From Achromobacter xylosoxidans (lineage in GTDB: Bacteria; Pseudomonadota; Gammaproteobacteria; Burkholderiales; Burkholderiaceae_B), in assembly GCF_001457475.1 (NCBI RefSeq), contig NZ_LN831029.1, positions 5,022,001-5,086,000 on the forward strand: 64,000 nt of DNA, read 5' to 3'. Under the pieces are notes generated by a model. The model was not told where the DNA came from. It worked only from the letters and a program-made list of their open reading frames with translations, and did no database searches. Below, piece after piece: positions 52,864 to 62,740 of the stretch (positions are counted from its first letter, which is position 1; each line of letters starts with the position of its first letter). The translations under genes and the position numbers were made by a program.

Positions 52864-53622
52864 TCAGTCCGCGGCGCGCAGGAAGCGCTCGATGGCCGCC
52901 GCCAGCGCGAGCGGCGTTTCATTCATCGGATAGTGCCCGGCATTGCCCAGCACCTCGATCGTCGTGCGCGGATAGCGCCGCGCATAGGTCGCGGCCATCA
53001 GCGCCGGCGTGAACACCGGATCGTGCTCGCCCACCAGGGCCAGCACCGGATGGCGGCCGTCGATGCGGTCGCTGAAATCGGTGCCAACCCACGCGGGCAG
53101 GTACGCGGCGAACGCGGCGGCCGACGAATGCGCGGCGGAATAGTCGGCCTTCCACGCCACCCATGCCGCCGGCAGGCGCCCGCCGGTGCTGCGATCGATG
53201 ATGGCGCGACGCGCGGCCAGGTCCGCGGCCGCGCCGTCGAACAGCGCGCGCGTGACCGGCGCCATGGCGATGCCGCCGCATGGCACCGGGGCCACCGGCA
53301 CCAGCGCGCGCACCCGCTCAGCCGCCAGCGCCGCGACCCGCTCGATCGCCATGCCGCCCATCGAATGGCCCACCAGGCTGAAGCGCTCGAACCCCAACGC
53401 GTCGGCCAGCGCCAGCGCGTCGGCGGCGATCTCGTCGATCGAATGTTCGCCGGCCGCCTCGCGCATGCCGCCGTAGCCGCGGTAGTCCATGAAGACGTAG
53501 CTGAAGTCCGCGCCCGACAGCCAGGGTTCGATCGGCTCGAAGGCGCGCGCGTCGCCGAACCAGCCGTGCAGCACGATGACGGGATGCGGGCCGTGGCCCA
53601 CGCGATGGAAAGTGTTGGCCAT
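52864..53622 (-). CDS. alpha/beta-hydrolase-fold protein
   Basis: 252-residue soluble hydrolase started at 53622 (AGGAG upstream). The oxyanion segment VIVLHGWFGDARAFEP precedes the nucleophile in SLVGHSMGGMAIERVA; the acid is Asp in LVGEHDPVFTPAL and the base His in LGNAGHYPMNETP. Enzymes with this pattern include esterases, haloperoxidase-like and hydroxynitrile lyase-like proteins; the substrate is unknown. It is divergent from the AraC gene at 53749. Confidence 0.88.
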   Translation of the reverse strand: MANTFHRVGHGPHPVIVLHGWFGDARAFEPIEPWLSGADFSYVFMDYRGYGGMREAAGEHSIDEIAADALALADALGFERFSLVGHSMGGMAIERVAALAAERVRALVPVAPVPCGGIAMAPVTRALFDGAAADLAARRAIIDRSTGGRLPAAWVAWKADYSAAHSSAAAFAAYLPAWVGTDFSDRIDGRHPVLALVGEHDPVFTPALMAATYARRYPRTTIEVLGNAGHYPMNETPLALAAAIERFLRAAD

Positions 53623-53748
53623 GTCGGCTCCTGGAGTGTGGCGATGCGCCGCCCCAGGGCAGCGAACGCGAGGGACAATGGCGGCATCGTAGGCCTGGGA
53701 CCGGCGGTCCGCCTTCGATATCGGGTCATTCACTGTAGAATCCAGGCC

Positions 53749-54528
53749 ATGCGCAATACCCTGGTCGATCCCTACGAGGACATTCCGCGCGACGTGGTGG
53801 TGACCGCCTGCGACTATCCGGCCGGCCTGACCTTCCCGCTGCACGCCCACCGCCGCGGCCAGTTCGCCTACGCCGCGCGCGGCGCCATCAGCGTGGCCAC
53901 GCCGACAGGCCGCTGGCTGGTGCCGCCGCAACGCGCCTGCTGGGTGCCGGCGGGCATGGAGCACCAGATGACCATGCGCGGCGCGGTGACCATGCTCAAC
54001 ACCTTTCTTACCGAGCGCGCCGCGCAGGCCCTGCGCCTGCCCGCCGAATGCCGGGTCCACGCCGTCTCGCCGCTGCTACGCCACCTGCTCGACGAAGCCA
54101 TCGACCTGCCCGCGCTCTACGACCTGGACGGCCGCGCCGGCAAGCTGATGGCGCTGCTGGCGGCCGAAATCGCCGCCATGCCGGCACTGTCGCTGCACGC
54201 GCCGCTGCCCGCCGACCCGCGCCTGGCGCGCGCCTGCCGCGCGCTGTGGGCGGCGCCGTCGATCACCGCGGACCTGGACACGATGGCCGCCGCCGCCGGC
54301 ATGAGCCGACGCACCTTCACCCGACAGTTCCGCGCCGAAACCGGCGTCAGCTTCGGCGCCTGGCGCCAGCAGGCCTGCCTGCTGGCCGCGATCGAGCGCC
54401 TAAGCCTGGGCCAGCCCGTGACCCGCGTCGCGCTGGACCTGGGCTACGCCAGTCCCAGCGCCTTCACCAGCGCGTTCCGGCGCGTGCTGGGACAGGCGCC
54501 CGGCGCGTACCTGGCGGCGCAGCGCTAG
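53749..54528 (+). CDS. AraC-family transcriptional regulator
   Basis: 259-residue regulator. An N-terminal cupin-like domain (about 20-90, HAHRRGQFAYAARGAISVATPTGRWLVPP) precedes the C-terminal pair of helix-turn-helix motifs (about 165-255: MAAAAGMSRRTFTRQFRAETG and VALDLGYASPSAFTSAFRRVLGQAP). It is divergent from the hydrolase at 52864, its likely target, across 126 bp. Confidence 0.93.
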   Translation: MRNTLVDPYEDIPRDVVVTACDYPAGLTFPLHAHRRGQFAYAARGAISVATPTGRWLVPPQRACWVPAGMEHQMTMRGAVTMLNTFLTERAAQALRLPAECRVHAVSPLLRHLLDEAIDLPALYDLDGRAGKLMALLAAEIAAMPALSLHAPLPADPRLARACRALWAAPSITADLDTMAAAAGMSRRTFTRQFRAETGVSFGAWRQQACLLAAIERLSLGQPVTRVALDLGYASPSAFTSAFRRVLGQAPGAYLAAQR

Positions 54529-54560
54529 CTCGCCAGCGGCGACCAGCGGCTCCCGCCGTA

Positions 54561-54587
54561 AAAAAAGAGGGTGCCCGAAGGCACCCT
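54561..54587 (-). terminator. aceA intrinsic terminator
   Basis: A perfect 8-bp stem, AGGGTGCC-CGAA-GGCACCCT (54568-54587), is followed on the minus strand by CTTTTTTT. A classic terminator 55 bp after the aceA stop. Confidence 0.92.
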
Positions 54588-54642
54588 GAATCCACCCTAC
54601 AACAGCACTACAACTTCAACTGCAAAATCAATCGGTTCCTGG

Positions 54643-55962
<1,320 letters not shown>

Positions 55963-56285
55963 GGTCATGCTCCTTGGTCTATGGCTGAAAAGGCAAGAAA
56001 ACTTCGGGGTTGCATTGCGTGAATCGTTGGAGAAAGTCTATGCCTGTGCTGCGGAGCAATGTGGCCATGCCTCTTATATAAGATGAAAAATATTATTCAT
56101 AAAAATCAATAAGTTATATTACTCGTTCCGCATTACGGAAGGCAATTGTCATCCGTGAAATGCGCTTGCGCGGCGGCGCAGCACGAACTTTCACATGCCG
56201 GGAGCGGCGTTTCATGATGCGAAAAATGACGGGTTTGAGAGCGCCTACAATGCGGTCATCTCCACGTTTTCCGACGACCTTCTCC
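55963..56285. other. 323-bp AT-rich divergent promoter region aceA-queF
   Basis: No gene visible. The sequence at about 56070-56130 is the most AT-rich in the window and includes the perfect palindrome TCTTATATAAGA at 56072-56083 and an imperfect TGAA-AAATATTA-TTCA dyad. These probably include the aceA promoter and operator. queF lies on the other side. Confidence 0.5.
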
Positions 56286-57110
56286 ATGACGCTGTCTCAC
56301 GGCCCGCTGGGCCAGAGCGTGACCTACGTCTCGCAATACGATCCCTCGCTGCTGTTTCCCATCGCCCGCGCCCACAACCGCGAGGCGCTCAACCTGGCGA
56401 CCGGGCCCCTGCCGTTCACCGGGGTCGATCTGTGGAACGCCTACGAGCTGTCCTGGCTCGACGCCAAGGGCAAGCCGCGGGTGGCGATGGCGACGTTCTC
56501 GGTGCCGGCCGACAGCCCCAACATCATCGAGTCCAAGTCGTTCAAGCTGTACCTGAATTCGTTCAACCAGACCCGGCTGGTCAACTCGGCCGCCCTGCGC
56601 GGCCGCCTGGAGCGCGACCTGAGCGCCGCCGCCGGCGCCCCCGTGGGGCTGGACTTCATCCTGCCGCAGCGCTTCGGCGAGCTGCGGATGGGCGAACTGG
56701 ACGGTATCTATATAGACAAGCTCGACATCGAGATCGACACCTACGAACCGGCGCCCGAGTTGCTGCGCAACCGCCCGGGCGACGTGGTCGAGGAAACCCT
56801 GTGCTCGCGCCTGCTCAAGTCCAACTGCCCGGTGACCGGCCAGCCCGACTGGGCCAGCGTGCAGATCCGCTACCGCGGCCAGCCCATCGACCGCGAATCG
56901 CTGCTGCGCTACGTGATCTCGTTCCGCCAGCACGCCGAATTCCACGAGCATTGCGTGGAACGCATCTTCACCGACATCATGCAGGCCTGCGCGCCCGAGC
57001 AATTGACGGTCTATGCGCGCTACACGCGGCGCGGCGGGCTGGACATCAATCCATGGCGCAGCAACGTCGAGACCACGCCGCCGGCCGACGTGCGCACGGT
57101 GCGCCAGTAA
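56286..57110 (+). CDS. queF: NADPH-dependent 7-cyano-7-deazaguanine reductase
   Basis: 274-residue QueF of the long, two-domain (E. coli-like) type, which reduces preQ0 to preQ1 for queuosine in tRNA. Started at [11 protein letters not shown] (56286). The QueF motif is [16 protein letters not shown], the catalytic Cys lies in [13 protein letters not shown], and [15 protein letters not shown] is in the C-terminal half. It is monocistronic with a terminator directly after the stop. Confidence 0.97.
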   Translation: MTLSHGPLGQSVTYVSQYDPSLLFPIARAHNREALNLATGPLPFTGVDLWNAYELSWLDAKGKPRVAMATFSVPADSPNIIESKSFKLYLNSFNQTRLVNSAALRGRLERDLSAAAGAPVGLDFILPQRFGELRMGELDGIYIDKLDIEIDTYEPAPELLRNRPGDVVEETLCSRLLKSNCPVTGQPDWASVQIRYRGQPIDRESLLRYVISFRQHAEFHEHCVERIFTDIMQACAPEQLTVYARYTRRGGLDINPWRSNVETTPPADVRTVRQ

Positions 57111-57119
57111 AAAAAGCCT

Positions 57120-57147
57120 CGTCCGCCCGAAGGCGGACGTTTTTTTT
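57120..57147 (+). terminator. queF intrinsic terminator (bidirectional)
   Basis: CGTCCGCC-CGAA-GGCGGACG followed by eight T on the plus strand, with A5 before the stem, which makes it also a terminator for the convergent cytochrome c peroxidase gene. Confidence 0.93.
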
Positions 57148-57184
57148 ATAAGCGACGTCCATCCTGGCGGCGTCGCCCGCCGCC

Positions 57185-58189
57185 CTACTTCACGAACGGC
57201 GCGGGCCGCGGCGTGTCGTCCGCCGACGGCGGCAGCAGCGGATACTGGATCGCCGGCTGGTCGCCCGTCAGGGTCTTCAGGAACGCCACGATCTGCGCGT
57301 TCTCGTCCGGCGTGAAGGTGCGGCCCAGTTGCAGGCGGCCCATCACGTCCACCGCCTGCGTCAGGGTGGCGGCCTCGCCGTCATGGAAGTACGGATAGGT
57401 CAGCGCCACGTTGCGCAGCGTCGGCACCTTGAAGTTGAAGCGGTCGGCGTCCTTGCCGGTGACGGCGGCGCGGCCCTCGGCCTTGTTGTCGGTCTGGTAC
57501 GGCGCCACCAGCCCCATCTTCTGGAACGAGTTGCCGCCCACCGCCACGCCGTTGTGGCACGCCACGCAGCCGCTGTTCTTGAACAGGGTGTAGCCGGCCA
57601 GTTCCTTGACGGTCAGCGCCTTGTCGTCGCCCTTGAGCCACTGGTCGAAGCGCGAATTCGGCGTCACCAGCGTTTCCTCGAAGGCCGCCAACGCGCCCGT
57701 CACCTCCTCAATGGTGATGCCGTCCTTGCCGAACACCTGCTTGAACTCGGCGCGGTAGCCGGGAATGGAGTTGAGCACCTGCACCGCCAGTTCGTGGGTG
57801 GAGGCCATTTCCATGGGGTTGGCGATCGGGCCGCCGGCCTGTTCGCGCAGGTCCTTGGCGCGGCCGTCCCAGAACTGGGCGATGTTCAGGCTGGAATTGA
57901 GCACCGTGGGCGAGTTGATCGAACCCTGCTGCCACTTGTGGCCGATGGACGCCTTCAGGTTGTCGGAACCGCCCATGCCCAGGTTGTGGCAGGAATTACA
58001 GGAGATCGCGCCCGAGCGCGACAGGCGCGGGTCGAAGAACAGCTTCTTGCCCAGCTCCACCTTGGCCGGGTCCTTGACCACCGCCGCCTCGATGGGCTGG
58101 ATCGGCTCTTCGCGCGGCGCCCCCGACGCCTGGCCCGCCCACAGTCCGATGACGACACCCGCCGCGAGCATCGCGTGCTTCTTTCTCAT
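57185..58189 (-). CDS. ccp: di-haem cytochrome c peroxidase
   Basis: 334-residue periplasmic peroxidase started at 58189 (CAGGAG upstream). The signal peptide ends near ASGA-PR (about 24). The two haem motifs are CNSCHNL (about residue 66) and CVACHNG (about 211). FDPRLSRSGAISC, NSPTVLNSSLN, QFWDGRAKDL and VPTLRNVALTYPYFHDG are family motifs. It reduces H2O2 with electrons from cytochrome c. Two FNR/CRP-type sites lie upstream, indicating low-oxygen or related control. Confidence 0.96.
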   Translation of the reverse strand: MRKKHAMLAAGVVIGLWAGQASGAPREEPIQPIEAAVVKDPAKVELGKKLFFDPRLSRSGAISCNSCHNLGMGGSDNLKASIGHKWQQGSINSPTVLNSSLNIAQFWDGRAKDLREQAGGPIANPMEMASTHELAVQVLNSIPGYRAEFKQVFGKDGITIEEVTGALAAFEETLVTPNSRFDQWLKGDDKALTVKELAGYTLFKNSGCVACHNGVAVGGNSFQKMGLVAPYQTDNKAEGRAAVTGKDADRFNFKVPTLRNVALTYPYFHDGEAATLTQAVDVMGRLQLGRTFTPDENAQIVAFLKTLTGDQPAIQYPLLPPSADDTPRPAPFVK

Positions 58190-58257
58190 GGTTTTCTCCT
58201 GTTGAAATAACCTTGTCGCTCTCAAGGTCATTACATCGGAGCCGGCCGGCGGGCGGC

Positions 58258-58271
58258 TTGCGATGCGTCAA
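58258..58271. promoter_or_regulatory. FNR/CRP-family-type site 1 upstream of the peroxidase gene
   Basis: TTGCG-ATGC-GTCAA is a dyad of FNR/CRP-family form. Its centre lies 41.5 bp from the position where a TGTAAT -10 (minus strand, 58235-58230) would place the transcription start (about 58223), the class II geometry. Confidence 0.6.
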
Positions 58272-58307
58272 GCGCGCCAACGCCCCGCCGCGCCTCGCCA
58301 TGGCGGA

Positions 58308-58321
58308 TTGACCTGACGCAA
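58308..58321. promoter_or_regulatory. FNR/CRP-family-type site 2 upstream of the peroxidase gene
   Basis: TTGAC-CTGA-CGCAA, which on the minus strand is TTGCG-TCAG-GTCAA, the same consensus as site 1 in the opposite orientation. Its centre is 50 bp further upstream, near -91.5 if site 1 is at -41.5. Confidence 0.5.
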
Positions 58322-58373
58322 GCCGGGCATGCCAACCTGTCGCCCCCCATGCCCGGCGCCTCGCACGACCGTG

Positions 58374-59282
58374 TCAGACGCTGGCGTCCAGCTGGCGCAG
58401 GTGCGCCTCCAGGAAGTCCACGCATACCCGCACCTTGGCCGAGGCATTCAGGCGTGACGGATAGACCGCCCAGATATTGGCTTCCTGGCGGTACTGCGGC
58501 AGCACCGGCACCAGCTTGCCGGCGGCGATCAGCGGGCCCACGTCCCAGGCCGAGCGCAGGATGATGCCGCGCCCGTCCACCGCCCACTGCACCACCATCT
58601 CGCCATTGTTGGCCGACAGCGGGCCGCGCACCTTGACGGTGTGCTCGCGCTCGCCACGCCGCATGCGCCAGACGCCGAAGGGATGGTCGCGTTCCTTGAT
58701 CACCAGGCAGTCGTGCGCGGCCAGGTCGTCCAGCTTGCGCGGCGCGCCGCGTTCGGCCAGGTACGACGGCGCGGCGCACAGCAGCCGGTGGTTGGCGGCA
58801 AGCTTGCGCGCGATCACGTGCGGCGCGATGTCGTCGCCCACCCGCACGTCCAGGTCGTAGCCTTCGGCCGCCACATCGACCAGGCGGTCGAACACCTCGA
58901 AGCGCACCTGCACGGCGGGATGGCGCGACACGAACGCCGACAGCGCCGGCGCCACCACCCGCCGCCCGAAACCGAAACTGCTGCAGATGCGCAGCAGGCC
59001 GCGCGGTTCGCGGCGCGTGACGCCGACTTCTTCGACCAGGTGCTCGACGTCGTCAAGAATGCGCTGGGCCCAGTGATAGACACGCTCGCCGGCCTCGCTC
59101 ACCACCACCCGCCGCGTGGTGCGGTGGAACAGCGGCGTGCCCAGGCTGGCCTCCAGCAGCCGGATGCGCTTGGTGACGTAAGCGGCCGACATGCCCAGGT
59201 CTTCGGCGGCGCGGGAAAAACTGGAGGCGCGCACCACGGCGTTGAATACGCGCAGGTCGGCGGGCAGCAGGTCATTATTCAT
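58374..59282 (-). CDS. LysR-type regulator (DmlR-like)
   Basis: 302-residue LysR regulator. The helix-turn-helix is in NAVVRASSFSRAAEDLGMSAAYVTKRIRLLEASLG (about 13-52), with effector domain at about 95-295. It is divergent from the D-malate/tartrate dehydrogenase gene at 59419; the same arrangement as dmlR-dmlA in E. coli, where DmlR activates the dehydrogenase gene on D-malate. Confidence 0.9.
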   Translation of the reverse strand: MNNDLLPADLRVFNAVVRASSFSRAAEDLGMSAAYVTKRIRLLEASLGTPLFHRTTRRVVVSEAGERVYHWAQRILDDVEHLVEEVGVTRREPRGLLRICSSFGFGRRVVAPALSAFVSRHPAVQVRFEVFDRLVDVAAEGYDLDVRVGDDIAPHVIARKLAANHRLLCAAPSYLAERGAPRKLDDLAAHDCLVIKERDHPFGVWRMRRGEREHTVKVRGPLSANNGEMVVQWAVDGRGIILRSAWDVGPLIAAGKLVPVLPQYRQEANIWAVYPSRLNASAKVRVCVDFLEAHLRQLDASV

Positions 59283-59418
59283 GATTCGTGCATATTCATT
59301 TCACGCGATGGACCATTGTAGATGGACTGTAGGGCCGCCTACCATGCTGTCGTCCTCCCGCCGCCGCCCCCTGAGCGCCGCGGCCGGCCCTTTTTTTCCT
59401 CTTTTTTCAGGTCCATCC

Positions 59419-60495
59419 ATGTCCCACGTCCACAAGATCGCGGCCATCGCCGGCGACGGCATCGGCAACGAAGTCCTGCCCGAAGGCCTGCGCGCCGTTC
59501 AAGCGGCCGCCCGCCGCTTCGGCCTGGCGCTGCAGATCGATACCTTCCCCTGGGCCAACTGCGAGTACTACGCGCGGCACGGCGAGATGATGCCGCCCGA
59601 CTGGAAGGAACAGCTGCAGGGCTACGACGCCATCTACTTCGGCGCGGTCGGCTGGCCCGCCACGGTGCCGGACCACGTGTCGCTGTGGGGCTCGCTGCTG
59701 AAATTCCGGCGCGAGTTCGACCAGTACATCAACCTGCGCCCGGTCCGCCTGTTCGAGGGCGTGCCGTGCCCGCTGGCCGGCCAGCGCCCGGGCGACATCG
59801 ACTTCTTCATCGTGCGCGAGAACACCGAAGGCGAATACACCAACCTGGGCGGCCGCCTGTTCACCGGCACCGACCGCGAAATCGTGATCCAGGAATCGGT
59901 CTTCACCCGCCACGGCACCGACCGCGTCATGCGCTACGCCTTCGAGCTGGCCAACCGGCGCCAGCGCAAGCAGCTCACGGTCGCCACCAAGAGCAACGGC
60001 ATCGCCATCAGCATGCCGTGGTGGGACGAACGCGCCGACGCCGTCGGCCAGCAGTATCCCGACGTCAAGACCGACAAGCAGCACATCGACATCCTGGCCG
60101 CGCGCTTCGTGCTGCAGCCGCAGCGCTTCGACGTGGTGGTGGCCTCCAACCTGTTCGGCGACATCCTGTCGGACCTGGGTCCGGCCTGCACCGGCACCAT
60201 CGGCATCGCGCCGTCGGCCAACCTGAACCCGGAGCGCGCCTTCCCCTCGCTGTTCGAGCCGGTGCACGGCTCGGCGCCGGACATCTACGGCAAGGGCATC
60301 GCCAACCCCATCGCCATGATCTGGTCGGGCGCGCTGATGCTGCAGTTCCTGGGCAGCCAGGACGCGCACGACGCCATCCTGGCGGCCATCGAGCACTGCC
60401 TGAAGGACGGCCCGCGCACGCCCGACCTGGGCGGCCAGGCCCGCACCGAGGACATCGGCCGCGCCATCGCCGCCCATATCGAGGCGCAAGGCTGA
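59419..60495 (+). CDS. D-malate / tartrate dehydrogenase
   Basis: 358-residue NAD-dependent decarboxylating dehydrogenase of the isocitrate/isopropylmalate dehydrogenase family. The family signature NLFGDILSDLGPACTGTIGIAPSANL is near 235-260, with FFIVRENTEGEYTNLGG and AGDGIGNEVLPEG at the N-terminus. Members called DmlA or TtuC oxidise D-malate to pyruvate or act on tartrate and isopropylmalate. The ATG at 59419 has only a weak CAGG upstream. Its divergent DmlR-like regulator supports the D-malate assignment. Confidence 0.9.
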   Translation: MSHVHKIAAIAGDGIGNEVLPEGLRAVQAAARRFGLALQIDTFPWANCEYYARHGEMMPPDWKEQLQGYDAIYFGAVGWPATVPDHVSLWGSLLKFRREFDQYINLRPVRLFEGVPCPLAGQRPGDIDFFIVRENTEGEYTNLGGRLFTGTDREIVIQESVFTRHGTDRVMRYAFELANRRQRKQLTVATKSNGIAISMPWWDERADAVGQQYPDVKTDKQHIDILAARFVLQPQRFDVVVASNLFGDILSDLGPACTGTIGIAPSANLNPERAFPSLFEPVHGSAPDIYGKGIANPIAMIWSGALMLQFLGSQDAHDAILAAIEHCLKDGPRTPDLGGQARTEDIGRAIAAHIEAQG

Positions 60496-60555
60496 TCCCG
60501 GGCGCGGCAAGCGCTCTCCCTCCCCGGGACGGCGGCAAATCCGCCGGCCCCAAAG

Positions 60556-60583
60556 CAGAACGCCGCCCGAGGGCGGCGTTCTG
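60556..60583. terminator. bidirectional terminator
   Basis: A perfect 12-bp stem, CAGAACGCCGCC-CGAG-GGCGGCGTTCTG, lies between the convergent dehydrogenase and MFS genes. T tract is weak on both strands (CCTGCT; TTTGG on the minus). Confidence 0.7.
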
Positions 60584-60604
60584 CCTGCTGCGACGGCGGA
60601 CGCG

Positions 60605-61891
60605 TCAGGAACGCGCCGGCACCGCGGCGGCGGGATCGGCCCGGCGCGCCTGCACCGCGATCCACTGCGCCAGCAGCGCGGCGGCGGCGAACGCCACGCC
60701 CGCGCCGATCCACGGCCCCTGGCGCAATCCCGCGTCCAGCAGCAGGCCGAAAGCCAGCGGCCCCAGCGCCGAACCGACGTCCATGCCGGAATACACCAGG
60801 CCGTAGACCGAGCCGGTGGAGCCCTTGGGCGTCACGCGCCGGATCAGCATGTCGCGCGACGGCGCCGCCACGCCCGAGCAGAAGCCGGCCAGCGCCACCA
60901 CCGGCGCGGCGAACAGCGCCGGCACCAGGCCCAGCGCCAGCACCACCAGCGTCAGGCCGGCCAGGATCAGCGCCACCATCACGGTGCGCTCGGTGCGCGG
61001 GTTGGCCGACACCAGGAAGCCGCCGGCCGCCATGCCCACCGCCGACGCCACCATATAGCCCGACAGCGCCGAGCTGGCCGCCACCTTGGACAGGTCGTAC
61101 AGCTGGCCCAACAGCGGAATGGTGTAGTTCTGCACCGACGACAGCGCAATGGAGGTGCAGGCGAAGAACAGGAACGCGCCCCACAGCGCCGGCTTGGACA
61201 GCAGCGTGGCCAGGGTCGCCAGCACGCCTTCCTGCGGCTTGGGCGCGGCGCGCGCGCCATTCCTGGCATCGTCGGCCTGGGCCGGTTCGGCGCCGCCCAG
61301 CAGGTTGCGACCCAGCACGGTCAGCAACAGCACGAAGGCCACCAGCGCGGCGGCGCTGTAGGCCGCCACGCGCCAGTTGGCCAGCAGCGTGATCGAGGTC
61401 ATGAACACGGGCGTGAGGGCCCAGCCCAGGTTGCCGGTCAGGCCGTGGGCGGAAAAGGCATGGCCCAGGCGCGGCGCGGTGATGCGGTGGTTGATGATGG
61501 AGTAGTCGGCCGGGTGGAACACCGAATTGCCGATGCCGCCGACCACGGCGGCCGCCATCAGCATGGTGTAGCCGGTGGCCGAGCCGATCAGCAGCCCCGA
61601 CAGCACGAAACAGGCCAGGCCGAACCACAGCACCGGCCGCGCGCCGACTCGGTCCACCACGAAGCCGGAGGAGGCCTGGCCGATGCCCGACACCACATAG
61701 AAGGTCGACACCAAGAGGCCGAGGCGGGCGAAGTCCAGCCCGAACTCGTTGCCGAGCGACACGTACAGCGACGGCAGGACCAGTTGGAAGAAGTGCGACG
61801 AGGCGTGGGCCACGCCGATCAGCAGGATGATCTGCCAGTCGCGGCGGCGGACGGCGGCGTCCGAGGCCAGGTTGGATGCAGCGGTAGTCAT
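60605..61891 (-). CDS. MFS transporter (Fsr-like)
   Basis: 428-residue transporter with 12 hydrophobic helices. The N-terminal HASSHFFQLVLPSLYVSL and GLLVSTFYVVSGIGQASSGFVVDRVGARPVL segments match the fosmidomycin-resistance-like MFS group; the motif A loop is FVVDRVGARPV. Many of these export drugs or small organic molecules; the substrate is unknown. No regulator is adjacent. Confidence 0.9.
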   Translation of the reverse strand: MTTAASNLASDAAVRRRDWQIILLIGVAHASSHFFQLVLPSLYVSLGNEFGLDFARLGLLVSTFYVVSGIGQASSGFVVDRVGARPVLWFGLACFVLSGLLIGSATGYTMLMAAAVVGGIGNSVFHPADYSIINHRITAPRLGHAFSAHGLTGNLGWALTPVFMTSITLLANWRVAAYSAAALVAFVLLLTVLGRNLLGGAEPAQADDARNGARAAPKPQEGVLATLATLLSKPALWGAFLFFACTSIALSSVQNYTIPLLGQLYDLSKVAASSALSGYMVASAVGMAAGGFLVSANPRTERTVMVALILAGLTLVVLALGLVPALFAAPVVALAGFCSGVAAPSRDMLIRRVTPKGSTGSVYGLVYSGMDVGSALGPLAFGLLLDAGLRQGPWIGAGVAFAAAALLAQWIAVQARRADPAAAVPARS

Positions 61892-62087
61892 TGCGCAAGG
61901 CCGCGGGCAGCGGCGAAAGGCGGCCGCCCCGGGGCGGTTCGCGGGTTGTCTCCAGCAACGACCGGCCGGGCCGGCGTTGTCCCTGTGGCGAATGCGGCGC
62001 GTGGCCGTGCCGGTCGCGGTCCAAGCCCCGCCGGCATCGCTCTTGGTCTGTCCTGGCGGCCCCGGGCGCGAGCCGGGCCGCCGTGTT

Positions 62088-62660
62088 TCACTGCGCTTTC
62101 TCGCGGATCGCGGGCCAGGCGCGCTGCAGGTAATACAGCATCGACCAGACCGTCAGCACCGCGGCCACGACGATCAGCACGTCGCCCAGCAGCTTGCTGG
62201 ACACGCCATAGATCGGCTGGTTGTACAGCAGGCACGGAATCGCCACCATCTGCGCGGCGGTCTTGAACTTGCCCAACCGGTGCACCGCCACGCTGGCGCT
62301 GGCGCCGATCTTGGCCATCCACTCGCGCAGCGCCGAAATGGTGATTTCGCGGCCGATGATGATGAGCGAGATGAAGGCATCGACGCGGCTCAGGTCCAGC
62401 AGCACGATCAGCGCGGCGCAGACCATCAGCTTGTCGGCCACCGGATCCAGGAACGCGCCGAACGCCGAAGTCTGGTTCCAGCGGCGCGCCAGCCAGCCGT
62501 CGAACCAGTCGGTCAGGGCGGCGATGATGAAGGCCCAGGCGGCGAACGTGTCGCGCACCGGCACGGACATCCAGCTGTCGGGCAGGTAGAACAGCCCGAC
62601 TACCAGCGGGATCATGGCGATACGCAGCCACGTCAGGATGATGGGTACGTTAATTGGCAT
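62088..62660 (-). CDS. pgsA: CDP-diacylglycerol-glycerol-3-phosphate 3-phosphatidyltransferase
   Basis: 190-residue inner-membrane enzyme making phosphatidylglycerol phosphate. The CDP-alcohol phosphotransferase motif D-G-x2-A-R-x8-G-x3-D-x3-D is intact in DGWLARRWNQTSAFGAFLDPVADK. The N-terminal MPINVPIILTWLRIAMIPLVVGLFYLP is typical of PgsA. It is 80 bp after uvrC on the same strand, the common uvrC-pgsA order in proteobacteria. Confidence 0.95.
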   Translation of the reverse strand: MPINVPIILTWLRIAMIPLVVGLFYLPDSWMSVPVRDTFAAWAFIIAALTDWFDGWLARRWNQTSAFGAFLDPVADKLMVCAALIVLLDLSRVDAFISLIIIGREITISALREWMAKIGASASVAVHRLGKFKTAAQMVAIPCLLYNQPIYGVSSKLLGDVLIVVAAVLTVWSMLYYLQRAWPAIREKAQ

Positions 62661-62740
62661 AGTGTCCGTATGCTACATCAGCCGGGTTGCGCTGGCTGTC
62701 TCGGGGCCGCCGGGCGGCCACGAACCGGCCGTCCGGAGCC

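Noticed and set aside
56072..56285. preQ1 riboswitch before queF
   Set aside because: No preQ1 aptamer pattern (C-rich stem-loop with an A-rich tail closing a pseudoknot) was recognised; long-type QueF genes in proteobacteria usually lack it.
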